A stretch of DNA of 64,000 nucleotides, taken from contig OY282558.1 of the NCBI GenBank assembly GCA_958295665.1, positions 67,134,789 through 67,198,788 of the forward strand. The letters run 5' to 3'. The notes under the pieces are model-generated. The model made no database searches, was not told the origin of the DNA, and saw nothing but the letters and a program-made list of their open reading frames with translations. Origin of the DNA: Tipula vernalis. Taxonomy: Eukaryota; Arthropoda; Insecta; Diptera; Tipulidae. The position numbers and the translations under genes are program-made. Shown here piece by piece: positions 1-10,958 of the stretch (its first letter is position 1; each line of letters begins with the position of its first letter).

Positions 1-410
1 GTGCTAACCTGTTTATCATTTATCATTTATTGTACTAATAATTTACTAACTATTAATCGCTTAGGAGTCTGCAAATGGGTTGAATCTGCCCCATTGGTTT
101 TGGTATGTGTAAATGGGTGTACGGTGTGCGCTAAGTCCTGATTTAGATTTAGGGAGTCCTGAGTATCCGGCCCTGGATTCCAGAGAAATAATCATCTAAT
201 AATGTAGTTAGATTGTGTTGTCTTGTGCTAACCTATTTACTATATATTGTACTAATAATTTACTAACTATCGATCGCATTGGTGTCTGCAACCGGGTCGA
301 GTCTGTCCCAACTAATAATCCTAGCCTATCCTTCGGTTTTGTAATATGTGTACGGGTGTACGGCATATTGTGCTCGGGAGTCCGGGAGATCCTGCTATAA
401 TGCTTGGTCG
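1..410 (+). repeat. Tandem duplication, period about 224 bp
   Basis: The segment starting at 1 recurs at 225. Both copies open with gtgctaacct, share gtactaataatttactaact, then a gtctgcaa motif, and later a gggtgtacgg motif. The copies are diverged, with indels in the second half. The first copy begins at the window edge, so the array may extend to the left. No coding potential was seen. It could be part of a transposon or a minor satellite. Confidence 0.65.
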
Positions 411-2940
411 TACACTCACAATCAATCAATCAATCAATCAATTGCTCAAGATGTATTGTTATGTATACCGAAACTATTCCCATGCGTTTTCGTTTGTATA
501 CCGCTCTTTAATTAGAATCATCCATTCTTACAATGTAATTTTAATCCTTTTTAGTATTTATAGAATTCTTGCTTTTTCAACTATTCGGTTTTAAATTCGA
601 CTCTGATGTTTTAATGCACTTCATCAGCAGATTCTGAGCCAAAAAAAAATCAAAATCTGCAATTGTGCTCCGATTACGGTTCTTGATACTCGTACCTCTA
701 AAGATAGGTTTCGGTAATTTAACAAAAAAAGTTTCCATCTTTCCCTAATCCTGGATGTCGTTAAAGAAGACTTAATTTTCATTTGTAAGTCAAAGGTTAG
801 CCAAAATGATTTCTTTTTACAGAATTGAAATATCTCGCACGCACAGCTTTAAAATCGAACGAGCCCAGTGATAATCCTGTATAAGGCAATATTTGGCATC
901 TATTTTTATGGATATTTATTTAATAATGTGCCAGTCACGATCTTAATATAAAACTACAATTATACCATTTCAATGTCACAGGAAAATGACCTAAGAAAGA
1001 AAAAACCAATTTCCGCGCACAATTCAACACGCCACCACCCACACCGATTATACGAAAAATGTTTTTAAAGCTTTTATTATGTTACCATCAAACCGATTGG
1101 TGGAGGTCATAAATTCTCCTCAAATTGGGATACATTTTTTTTAGGAAGAAGAAGAAAGTGGGCTCGTTTTTACCCTCTCGCATCTTGTATACATAAACAT
1201 ATACAACAAATCATGCATATTTGAAAAGCGGTGAACAAATTAAATTCGGATAGAATAGGAAATTATAATAAAATGTAAAAAATAAATAAAAAATTCAAAT
1301 TAAATTCGGTCAACGGAAATTAATTTTCATTTTATTTTATTTATTGATTTATTATAGTTTTTCTTTCTATAATTTGATTGTTTTAATGATTTTCAATATA
1401 TGAATATGGAGGGAACATAGACAATAAATTTCTCAACACAATGAATTCAAAACAAAACAATCAAAAAATAGGAAATTGCTTAGGTGAAAATTTGGGTGTG
1501 CTTTATTGCTTTTATATGCTCGTGTGTATTATAAGTATTTTTGATTTTTAGAAGGTTTGTACGCGCTCGATGAATATTTATATATTTAATGGTATTTCAA
1601 TTATGATAGAAACATCATCAATTAATTATGTTCTATGTATATTAAAAGAAAAACAATAAATAGACTCAGGCGATTTATTTATGTTTTAATTAACGATTTA
1701 TTTACAATCATAATTATGTTCATGACAGGTATATGCCTACCGGGTTTAATCTTCTTTTGTATATTTACAATTAACCTGTAACAAAAAAAAAAAAAATCAA
1801 TTTTCATGTTAAAAGTACAGTGAGAAAATTGTGATGATAACAAACCTTATATGCTCGCATACCATATACACATAAATTGCATCAATAAATTATTTGATAA
1901 TCCCGCTATCGCAATTATCGATCAATTACTTGATTTCGATTAATCAAGAAAATAATCTTTTTAATTTATTTGTGATAAGTTAATTGAAATTAATAATTAA
2001 TCACGTTTTTATTAGTTTGCATCTGTTGAATACGTAATGAGTACGCAAACATTTCATTTGTTGTTTTTTTTCCCTATATACCATTTATATGTATTAACGG
2101 TTTAAAATAAAAAGCGACTAAACACGTATCCGCGCGTAATTAAGTTTTTATGTAAATTTTTTTTGTTTTTTTTGTAAATTAATTAAATTTTATAAATACT
2201 ATTATGTAAATATTTTGATATACGAGTATTTGATAAGTTAGTGAGGTAAAGTATAGAGTTATAAACGGAACATGACTTAAATTATGTCTGATGATGGGAA
2301 AATGTTGAAGGTGTGGGAAGATGTATGTTTATTTTATTTTATGGTATATGCCATTGAAATTCTTTCTAGTTATTTTCTAATTTTGTTCAAATTTAATTTT
2401 CACTAAATTAATACTTTCAGCTTTAGTATTTTTGTGGGCTAGGGGGGATTTTGTAATATTTCACTCTAACCTGTCAACTTTTCAATTGCTTTATTAAAAA
2501 TTAAAATGTTTTGAGCAAAATGTAATTTAAGAAGTGTAGTAATGTAATTTTCGTCCAAAAGCTATATACATAGCACCTATCGTATGGTTTTGATCACTAT
2601 AAAGCCATAACTGGAACGGTGAACTTTTACTGCAGATCCCATCATTGGTAGGTAGGATAGAGGAGTTGACTGGGTTCTATTTATTTTATTTGTAATCAGA
2701 AGTGAAATCGTGGAAACTGTTTTTTGAATTTGCAAAGATTGTCAAAACTAAATGATCGTTTAAAAAGAAGTAAGAACGTAAAGTTAATCATCATTGTACC
2801 GTTAAAGTTAGCCGAAAGTAAAAAAATCGATAATGCAGATTGCGTTATTCCGATAATCGATATTGTTTAGCCGGTAATTACTACGATTGTACGGAGAGCA
2901 TTGAACAAACACTACTGTCAATATTCTTACGTGTCAAACC
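411..2940. other. AT-rich noncoding stretch, no gene seen
   Basis: Apart from a short CAAT microsatellite at about 419-441 and poly-A/T runs, I see no gene, RNA gene or recognisable transposon here. The open frames are short and lack family motifs. Confidence 0.5.
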
Positions 2941-2949
2941 TCGCTCCAT

Positions 2950-3700
2950 TTGCTTGTGGAAAATTATGGAAAATCTATGGAATGCAAAAAATCTTTAAAA
3001 TCTGCCAGTAGAATTTTATCTCTGGAGAGGGAATGTGATTTTTCAATAGTTATCGCAAAACAAAAATTGATTCCCTTAGGAAATCTGGATAAATTCAGTT
3101 TTTCAAAAATCAAACGATCAATATACTATCAAAATAATTTGGATGATCATAAGTCGTTGCAATAGGGTCTCCCTATTCCTAACATGTGGACGATCCCCAC
3201 TCCTAAAGCCGGAGGTTAGAGTGTGTAATTCCCGTGGGGAATATCGGAAAATTTGAAAAAATTTCCAGACGTAGGTAAGAAATGAATGTATAAAATCAGC
3301 TTCTAGAGTTTTATGTCTGGAGGGTGGCATTGATGTGAATTATCAATAGCTGTCTGGAGCAAAAAAATTAAGTTCAAGTTTCCCGTGAGAAATTTTATTT
3401 TCGAAGTTTCCACACGAAAGTAAAAAGTGAATGTATAGAATCACCCTCATCAGCCAAATTCTTTCTCTCATTTTTAACAAGTATGTATAACTAAAAATGC
3501 CAAATTTTGAAAAAAGGCGAAATAAATTGTTTGTTTCCCAAGGGAGACTTGAACTGAATTTTTTTCCTTAGACAGCTATTGATAATTCACATCAATGCCA
3601 CCCATCTATTTTGATTTTATTCATTCATTTCTTACTTTCGGCTTAAAACTTTTTCAAATTTTCCGAGATTTCGCACGGAAAACTTGAACGGACTAGCTAT
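2950..3700. repeat. Diverged repeat units with a long inverted repeat
   Basis: Two direct, diverged units lie at about 3000-3090 and 3290-3380; both read agaRttttatSTctggagRg. The second unit is then repeated in inverted orientation at about 3538-3690: the 3327-3395 stretch (gtggcattgatgtgaattat and onward) pairs with 3538-3604 (ataattcacatcaatgccac). Arms of about 150-180 nt surround a loop of about 140 nt. Transcribed, this would fold into a long hairpin. No protein is encoded. Confidence 0.65.
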
Positions 3701-4210
3701 TGACAAATCACATAAAAACGATTCAACTTGTTCAGATATTCACTCTAGAAATTTGTGGATTCTTCTGATAAAATCTGACCGATAAAATCTGACTATTTGG
3801 ATCACTCGAGCTCGTTCTTTTAAAATAAACTCATGATCAGTTTGACTTCAGTAATTCTTGCGTGGATGAGTCCTTGTTTCTAAATGGATATTCTTATGTT
3901 GAAAGAATGGGCTAGCGACTCTGAGATCATATGCGACCGCAAAGTGCATCATTCTCGGGATGAAGTGTCGGTCTGATGTTTGCCAGCTCTAGCATTAAAG
4001 TCATCAATCACCAGTCCGACGTCGTGCTCCGATATACATAAATCGCCAATTATTATAAAATTCCCTTTCTTCGAAAAATAACACATACTTTATTACCTGC
4101 GGCCGAAAAAGGAAACCCACACCAAGATTGCCGAAGTTACCATAAGGCAATGTAGAGGCTTTGGACATATATAGTCTCCCATTTTTTCTATCGAATTTCT
4201 TGGAGAGCAA

Positions 4211-5079
4211 CTACTTCAAATATGCCTGGTTTTCGTAATGACTGCACCCTTTTCTTATAGGTATTAAAAAATTTCTGGCGCTTACAGTTGAGTATCGTTT
4301 CATCTTGGTAAACAAAAGTACACTTTGCAAAAACTGTTTTCTGGCCATGATTAATTTTATGATCCCCAAACACAAGATAATGAGGCTAATATCTACTTGA
4401 TGAATGTTGTACATTGCGCAAGGCCGAACCAATCTCCTGTAAATGTAAATCCCAGTCGTGTTGATCGGTTTTAAGGTAAGCTCGAATAGCGGAAAGAATA
4501 CAACGATTAACACGCTCGAAGGAATTGGACTGAGGGGTATATTTAGGCGTGGTAAGGTGCTTAACTCCATATTTTTTGAGCAAAGATTTAAAATGCCCTG
4601 ACGCAAATTATTTCCCGCTGTCGGTCGATACTGTTTCCGGAACTGAAAAGAGATTGAAAACTTGACCTTCGACAAATTCCACAAGGTTCGCAGCATTTGC
4701 ATTTCGTAAAGCTTTAAGGAATACAAAACGAGAATACTTATCCAAGACAATTAAGATAAAGGCGTTGCCTCGTTTTAAGGCGCTCTAATGTTTTAGAGAT
4801 CCCAAAGTGAGCAGATAAAGGAGGTGCATGAGCTTGCTCCACTAACGTATGAGCGAGTGATTGCGGTATAACTAACTTCCACTCAGATAGATCAATGTCA
4901 TTGGCTCTCAATCTGGACAACGATGGACAAATAAGGATTTTATCATTCTCAATGTGCAGGTTGGAACTGGCATTGGGTAAAGATGTAACCGAGTTCAACA
5001 ACGCTACATATTCCCGATCATTAGAAAATTCTGGTGCATTTAGGTCAACATGCAGAGGAAACTCTGAAGTGGATAACAC
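4211..5079 (-). pseudogene. Pol fragment: Ty3/gypsy integrase
   Basis: The upstream frame (4738-5079) ends with the LVEQAH...SAHFGISKTLERL stretch that begins the HHCC zinc-binding domain. After a frame change, the core follows: VLDKYSRF supplies the first catalytic aspartate (about 4735), STDSGK the second (about 4620), with S where most integrases have N, and PQSNSFERVNR the catalytic glutamate region (about 4525). A stop codon follows STDSGK. The weak C-terminal part runs to about 4200 in another frame. Integrase inserts the cDNA into the genome; with at least two frame breaks and a stop this copy is dead. The family assignment is secure from the D...D...E layout. Confidence 0.75.
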
Positions 5080-5099
5080 AGATTAGGTAATTTCATCCA

Positions 5100-5563
5100 C
5101 CTCTAACCCGGATAAAGCGTCAGGCACCACATTTTGTGAGCCCTTTCTATGTTGAATTTCGAAATCGTAACCTTGCAATTTCAAGCTCAAGCGAGCCAAA
5201 CGACCTGATAGATCCTTTTGGGACATTAGCCACTGGAGGCTTGAATGGTCAATTATTATTACGAAGTGGAATCCCTCGATATACCCGCGAAACTTTTGAA
5301 TGCTCGTTTTTTGGACATGTACGCTATCGGAAATTCCTCCTCATCCGGATCTCTCTGAAACAGTACGCTTCCAACCCCAGTAGAACTAGCATCGCACTGC
5401 ACATAAAAAGTTCTGGTAAAGTCAGGACTACACAAAACAGGAGCTGAGATCAAGGCGTTCTTAAGTAGCTCAAAGGCATGTTGAGCCTGATCGTTCCAGT
5501 TAGACTTTTTCCCCTTTTTTAATAGATCAGTTATTGGTGCACTAATGGACGCACAGTTGTTGT
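5100..5563 (-). pseudogene. Pol fragment: RT thumb/RNase H of Ty3/gypsy element
   Basis: The minus-strand frame reads an APITDLLKKG motif at about 5515-5545, the usual junction between reverse transcriptase and RNase H in Ty3/gypsy Pol. APVLCSPDF and YVQCDASSTGVG follow near 5380-5450. The aspartate of QCDAS is the first RNase H catalytic residue of this family. The frame is then lost after IAYMSKK (about 5300), where the sister element keeps SHKLN, and downstream RNase H motifs are scrambled. RNA-strand removal during reverse transcription is the family role. This copy cannot encode an active domain. Confidence 0.75.
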
Positions 5564-5585
5564 TGAATTGAAGAAAGGCTTAATA

Positions 5586-6669
5586 CAGTAGGAAATCCAT
5601 TTATATTAACACAAACTTCATCTTCAAGTCTACCTATTCCCTCCTCTGCTGCCAGTAATCTACCTCCAGTTGCTGGTACTAATCTATGTCATAGCCATGA
5701 ACATCGCGAAATTTCGCTCAACCCTGCTTCGGCCGCAGTAAACGGAAATCGTTGGGCTCAATTACCTATCCAAACAATGGACGATGCCTAGTGTCATTAA
5801 TTCAGCTACTAAATATCCACTAAGATGGAATATTAGTTTCGAGGGTTCGGCCACAGAAACGCTTGATATCGAAAGATTTTTATACAGAGTGGAGCGGATG
5901 GCTAAACGTTATCAGGTATCGTTAATTAGTATGGTTGAGGAGTTAGGATCACTACTTAAGGGGGAAGCTCTCGACTGGTACTGGTTGTTTTTAGAGCGAC
6001 ACGGGTTAATATCGTGGGCGCAGTTGAGGTCCGCACTAGTGCAACGATTTAAGCGGCGTTTAACCATGGATGATATATTACAGGAATTGGACAATCGCAA
6101 GCAACGGTTCCCGAAAGAATTATTTTACGATTTTTATAGCGCTCTGCTTAAAATCGCCATGCAATCTCCTACTCCAATTTCGGAAGATGAATTACTGCGT
6201 TACGCGAAAAAGAATATGCGCCCCGGGCTTCAATTTCAATTGCAAATGTCAGATAAAACAGTACATTCTATTGAGCAGTTAGCAGCTGTTTGTGTCGGCC
6301 AGGAAATATGTACATGAATTAGCTGATACAGGCTTTTCAAAAGAGTCTGGACTTAATTTAGAAGCCTTTGTTAGGAAAGACTATTGTCCTTCGCAATCTG
6401 TTGGTAATATAACAGATCCTCACAAATCTAATTCTTCCACCAGTGCTATTGGAGGGACAAATTCCGTAGCATCTTCCTCCACAATTATATGCTGGAATTG
6501 TCGAGATTTGGGACATCCCTATCAGGATTGTCCTTTGCCTCCTTCACATATTTTTTGCTATGGATGTGGTAAAGAGCAGGTTATCAAACCACATTGCGTT
6601 AAATGTAACCCTCCCAAATCGGGAAACCGACCGATGGAAATACATCCTACTGGGAGAGCGTCTTTTTAG
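5586..6669 (+). pseudogene. Gag of Ty3/gypsy element (capsid plus zinc knuckles)
   Basis: A frame open from about 5586 carries a Ser/Pro-rich linker and ends in a stop at about 5790. The capsid-like domain (5784-6317) has the retrotransposon-gag pattern of about 100 residues with LKGEALDWYW and FKRRLT. A +1 shift near 6300 leads to 6292-6669, where two zinc-binding units occur: CWNCRDLGHPYQDC, a canonical CX2CX4HX4C knuckle, and CYGCGKEQVIKPHCVKC, a CX2CX9CX2C unit instead of a second CCHC. Gag packages RNA and forms the particle. Frame breaks show decay. Confidence 0.75.
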
Positions 6670-6842
6670 CTAATGAACCATCCCATACCATATTTTCAGC
6701 ATGTCGTTGCTCCCCCACCTCAAAAACCATCTTCTTAAAATCCAAAGAATGTATTCTCAATCCCCTTCAATCTGTTCCTACTAAATCTATCTCACGAACT
6801 TCTCGGCATTGGCACCAAAGACGAAAAATTAAGGCTAAGTGT

Positions 6843-7970
6843 ATGGAAGTTGTGATGAATGATAAAGCTGATGTGAGGCCATATGCGGAAGTGCGCGTGG
6901 GTGAACGAAAAATGCGCGGTCTATTAGACAGTGGCGCAAATATTAGCGTTTTAGTGGCTGGGGGTGAAGAAATATTTAATTCCTTGCAGTTTAAATTCCA
7001 TCGATTACCTACTCACGTATCAACTGCTAGTGGAAACAAAACCTCTATCCTCAGTTACTGTAATATTGCCATTACTTATTCTGATCAAACCAAAATTATT
7101 CGTTTATACATCGCTCCCGACCTTCAACAATCACTATATCTGGGTATGGATTTTTGGAGAGAATTCGGATTAGCGCCAGCATTCATAGAAGAAATTCCGC
7201 CGCTTCTCTTCTCTTCTAGTGAACCTACTGAATCTAACGAACATCAGCTCAAGAAGAAACAGCGTCTCGAATTATCTGAAATCATCGATTCATTTCCCTC
7301 TTTCGAACGTTCGGGTTTTGGTCAAACTACGCTGACTACCCATTCCAGTGATGTAAGGTCCGCTTTTCCAGTGAAACAGCGATATTATGCTGTTTCTCTT
7401 GTTAAACAAGCCATTATTAACAAAGAAATAGATCGTATGTTATCTTTCGGTGTTATCGAAGAAAGTGATAGTGCTTGGTATTCTCCAGTCACAGTTAACA
7501 TTAAAGATAATGGTAAAGTTCGCCTATGCTTCCACTGCCTTTGATAGATGGTTTGTTGGATAGGTTAGACCAAACTAGATTTATTTCTAGTCTGGATCTA
7601 AAAGACGCCTTTTGGCAAGTTCCCTTGGACGAAACCTCTCGGCAATATACCGCTTTCACTGTTCAAGGCAGACCGCTGTATCAATTCCGAGTCATGCCCT
7701 TTGGCTTGTGTAACGCGCCGCAAAGAATGTGCCGCCTGATGCACAAGGTGATACCTTTATATCTACAAGATCGCGTCTACATCTATTTAAACGATTTGTT
7801 AATCACCTCTGCTACTATTGAGGAACATTTCGAGTTGCTTCGCGAAGCCTTGCGTCTTCTCATCAAGGCCAATCTCACTATCAACATATCTAAAAGTAAA
7901 TTTCTTCTAAAACAGATTAAATACTTGGGATATGTCGTTGGTGATGGTTGCCTGAAGGTTGATCCGGACA
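6843..7970 (+). pseudogene. Pol 5' part: protease and reverse transcriptase (YLND mutant)
   Basis: The protease active site reads LLDSGAN (residues about 26-32 of the frame starting at 6843). After a linker, the RT begins with the PVTVNIKDNGKVRLCF fingers motif. A frame change at about 7526 leads into LDLKDAFWQVPL, which has the first catalytic aspartate, then MPFGLCNAP, and then YIYLND at about 7779-7796. The expected YxDD catalytic box therefore has N in place of the first D, which should abolish polymerase activity. The frame continues through YLGYVVGDG and then enters unrelated AT-rich DNA at about 7970. RNase H and integrase are missing. Confidence 0.8.
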
Positions 7971-8600
7971 ATGTGTCCAGCAATTTTGTTTGTTTAATTT
8001 TTTTTTTGTACACGAAATCGTTTAACATTTCGTTACAATTTTGTAAAATCAAAGTTGGTTAAAAGGTCACTTGGTCACTCAAGGTTCGTATCACTGGATT
8101 GGGAATATTACAAAAACAATTTAATTTATCTCCAACGAATTGTCATTAGATGAAATTTATTTCACAAAATTTATTACAACACAGTTTATTAATAAAAATT
8201 CACAAAATCACTTTATATAAGTTATTCTCAAATTTTACTGATCACTTTTACTTTTTATTTTACACTACAACACTTTTTAAATCACTTTTTAATTACTTTT
8301 AATCTTTACACTATCGCTTACCAAATATTACTAATAATAATCTTACAAATTTACTCTATCGCGTTCCAAATACTAATAAACCAATTCGACTTCGTTCGCC
8401 TTTTTATATACACAAACCAAACTTCTAGAAAGCTCATGACTTTTCCAGTTAGAATAGCGTAGAAACATTACGTAACAATTTTATCATGGAAAATTCCATT
8501 TTAGTACAGTTAAACATTGAGCTATTAATTTAACTTATTCTATTACACACTAGGTGTCACCGTCACAATATTACTTGCTAAAGTTTGTCTAGTGTACGTT
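7971..8600 (-). mobile_element. LTR-like noncoding segment, probable retroelement remnant
   Basis: Directly after the RT breakpoint comes about 0.6 kb of AT-rich noncoding DNA with a minus-strand promoter-like motif (TATATAAAAA at 8402-8411). It is preceded by TTTGGTT, as in the LTR of the neighbouring element (17340-17355). I infer an LTR or LTR fragment in minus orientation, perhaps of the broken element at 4-8 kb. I could not define terminal TG/CA ends or a primer-binding site, so the boundaries are loose. Confidence 0.3.
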
Positions 8601-9110
8601 AGAGGTCGACAGTTGTTTACAGAAAAATACGAAAAACAATTATTTAATCACAAAATTGGCACACGTTCTTACTATTTTGTGAATTTTTTTTGCTTTTCCT
8701 ATAATTTTGAACTTGAGATTTGGCCCAGGTGGTAATTTTTGGTTTAATTTTACCAAATTTGTACTTCCATCACTGTCATCTATGTAACGTGTATTGACTT
8801 AGACTTAGCGACCACACGATTCGTAGTAAGCATTTATTTCAATTTGACCAGAATGCTGTTATTATGAAAATTTTAGCAATTTTGGTTTAAGTAAATCAAA
8901 TATTTTCTTAAAGTCCATTTATATTGTTGAAATTCAAGCATTTATGAAAATATCAGGTTTACGCGGTTCTTTTTACACGTTTTTTATATTTTAAATTATC
9001 ACAATTGCATAGCAAATGACAAAAGATAAAAGTAATTCCATTATATTCCATTGATTTTACATGCTAATAAATTAATACAACGATACCAGTTTTTAAAAGA
9101 TCCCTTTTAC
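8601..9110. other. AT-rich noncoding stretch, no gene seen
   Basis: No open frame with family motifs, RNA gene or clear repeat was recognised between the LTR-like segment and the CAATTGATCGT array. Confidence 0.45.
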
Positions 9111-9120
9111 GGGTTCCGGT

Positions 9121-9275
9121 CAGTTGATCGTAAACAATTGATCGTGTTACAATTGAACGTGAACAATTGATCGTAGACACAATTGATAATGGAAACAATT
9201 GATCGTGAATACAATTGATCGTATTAACAATTGAGCGTGGATCAATTGATCGTATGGACAATTGATCGTCGATCC
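9121..9275. repeat. Minisatellite of ten CAATTGATCGT units
   Basis: Ten consecutive units of 14-17 bp share the core CAATTGATCGT. Variants include CAGTTGATCGT, CAATTGAACGT, CAATTGATAAT and CAATTGAGCGT, and the 3-6-nt spacers differ. The core contains the palindrome CAATTG. The minus strand is open through the array (9064-9261), but its Ser/Ile/Asp repeat peptide is a by-product of the repeat, not a gene. Confidence 0.85.
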
Positions 9276-9336
9276 ATGGTTCCTATAGAGTTGTAAATTC
9301 CTATAAACCCTAAATTATTTTCTAAAGTCCCTCGAA

Positions 9337-9402
9337 GGGCTAAGGGGAGGGAAGCGCAGCAACCTCCCGCGTGCCCTTGAGAGTTACCGAAACCCTTAGC
9401 CT
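9337..9402. repeat. GC-rich nested stem-loop
   Basis: In otherwise AT-rich DNA, ggctaaggg (9338-9346) is exactly complementary to cccttagcc (9393-9401). Between them, gaggg-type and cctccc-type bases (about 9345-9351 and 9363-9368) can pair as an inner stem, partly competing with the outer one. The insert is markedly GC-richer than its surroundings. It may be a fragment of an RNA-derived or transposon sequence; no identity could be assigned. Confidence 0.4.
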
Positions 9403-9419
9403 CTACAATTCTAAGTAAA

Positions 9420-10394
9420 ATTAGTCGATATCATTTCTCTTTTTCCGGGCGTAATTAAAACTGGAAATATTTTTACAAAAACCGGAATTAAATTCGGAAA
9501 AAATTTGTGTACATTATGCGTATACATATTGTATGTCTAAATAGCCTTATCCATAAAAATATACAGAAAGATCGGCTATGTAGGCCCTACATATTATGAA
9601 ATTAATAAAAAATCAAAATATATTATCAGTAAAATTTTATCTATAACTTTTTAGCTTACATTTTATAGCTTACATTTTCTTTTATTTGAGCTTTTCAATC
9701 GAAAATCGTTTAAACTCATAAACACCCCCATTTTTCTAAAAATTTATAGATTTTCAGAATTCAAAATTAGTGAACATTTTTAATTGTTACTTGCCATTTT
9801 CAATAATAATAATTTGTTAAAATAAGAACAAACACAATATGTGTAAATTAGTTGAAATTATTTACATCTTTTCTCAAGACTGAAATTTCAGATCAGACAT
9901 TTTAAGTTCAGAGAATATTAAATGTTTTTGACATTTTTTAAAAATAATGTTTTTAACTTCAGTTATTATTTTATATCAGAATTGAATAAAAATTTGAAAA
10001 TTTACAAGTCACACTAACTTAATATATTTTAGGTACCAGTACATATTGTAGATGAAAAAAAATCAACAGTTGAAATGTTTCAATTGAAGTTTAAAATTTA
10101 GTTGTAGCATAATTCGAAAACTTTCCAGAACGTGGGTTTATTAAATTTGAAAATTTCGATAAATTAAATTTTAGAAATAAAATTTGTGGAAATATTTAAT
10201 TTTTAATGATTTTCGAAATTCTGTAGTGATTTGACAAATATTTTACGCAAAAATTTCTTCTGAGAATATTTCCACTGAAATACATTTTTATTCCGAAGCT
10301 AATATTTTGAAAAATGTGAGAAACTTAATGACCAGAATCGAGTTCACATGCGTTTCAGATATACAAATTCATATTCATTTTCGAACTCCAATTT
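9420..10394. other. AT-rich noncoding stretch, no gene seen
   Basis: No coding or RNA feature was recognised. The stretch lies directly at the truncated 3' end of the minus-strand Ty3/gypsy element, where the rest of integrase and the second LTR would be expected, and none of that is present. Confidence 0.45.
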
Positions 10395-10958
10395 TTCTTT
10401 ATGACAATTGGTGATGAAATCCTTTACATTCTGAGCCATTCCGTGCCAATAAAACTGCCTTAGGAGTCTATCCAAGGTCTTTGCAATACCCATGTGTGCC
10501 GAAGAGGGTGGTATATGAGCCTGTTCGACTAAAGAGTGTGTGAGTTTGTTAGGAACAACTAGTTTCCACGTAGGCACATCACTTAGGTCATAAGTACCAG
10601 AAGAAGGTGTAAACAGTAACTTGTCCTCTTTGACACAAAAATTAGGACATTCGACTCCCAGTTTCCGTATTTTCTCAACTTGCTCTTGGTATTCGGGATC
10701 ATCAAAAGCAGGAGAATCTAAGTCGATGTGCATTGGACCAAATTGATCGGGTTTGCGACTGTTATCTGGTTTACTGAGATTTCCTGGAGGTTCTTCCACA
10801 AGAGAAGAAAGATTCGCGAGTTCTTCACAGTGCATTCGGGATAACGCATCCGGTACCACATTTATAGAGCCTTTACGGTAACCAATCTGGAAGTTGAAAC
10901 CTTGAAGTTTTAAACTCCAACGAGCAAGCCGCCCTGACAAATCCCTTTGAGACATCAA
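10395..10958 (-). pseudogene. Pol 3' part: end of RNase H and start of integrase
   Basis: After a frame change near 10958 the frame resumes with LSGRLARWSLKLQGF and a DALSRM motif, which closes the Ty3/gypsy RNase H domain. A spacer of about 90 residues follows, then LVEQAH, SAHMGIAKTLDRL and FYWHGM...FITNC, the HHCC zinc-binding module of integrase. The homology ends at the first cysteine region, about 10400, and the last 15 or so codons are non-homologous read-through. The catalytic D,D,E core is absent, so the fragment cannot integrate DNA. Confidence 0.8.

Larger units (their letters stand above)
3990..5563 (-). mobile_element. Ty3/gypsy retrotransposon, 3' half only (RNase H to integrase)
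   Basis: On the minus strand, in order, are the end of the reverse transcriptase connection, an RNase H-like region, the integrase zinc-binding region and the integrase core. Gag, protease and the RT palm are absent from this strand. The protein is closely related to the element at 10.4-17.6 kb: both have the YxQCDAS motif and an LVEQAH segment before the integrase. The complementary gag-RT half lies immediately to the right on the + strand, starting at about 5585. The left end, near 3990, has no recognisable LTR. Several frameshifts and stops show that it is dead. Confidence 0.8.
5585..7970 (+). mobile_element. Ty3/gypsy retrotransposon, 5' half only (gag to RT)
   Basis: The + strand carries, in order, the gag proline/serine-rich linker, the gag capsid domain, zinc knuckles, an aspartic protease and a reverse transcriptase that stops abruptly after YLGYVVGDGCLKVDP near 7965. 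RNase H and integrase are absent downstream; the matching domains lie inverted just to the left at 3990-5563. The N-terminal part of gag is also missing. Sequence is close to, but distinct from, the 10.4-17.6 kb element. No LTR flanks it in the same orientation. Confidence 0.8.

Noticed and set aside
4211..4750. 179-codon minus-strand open frame
   Set aside because: Most of it is out of frame with the integrase core, whose catalytic motifs are in another frame over the same DNA.
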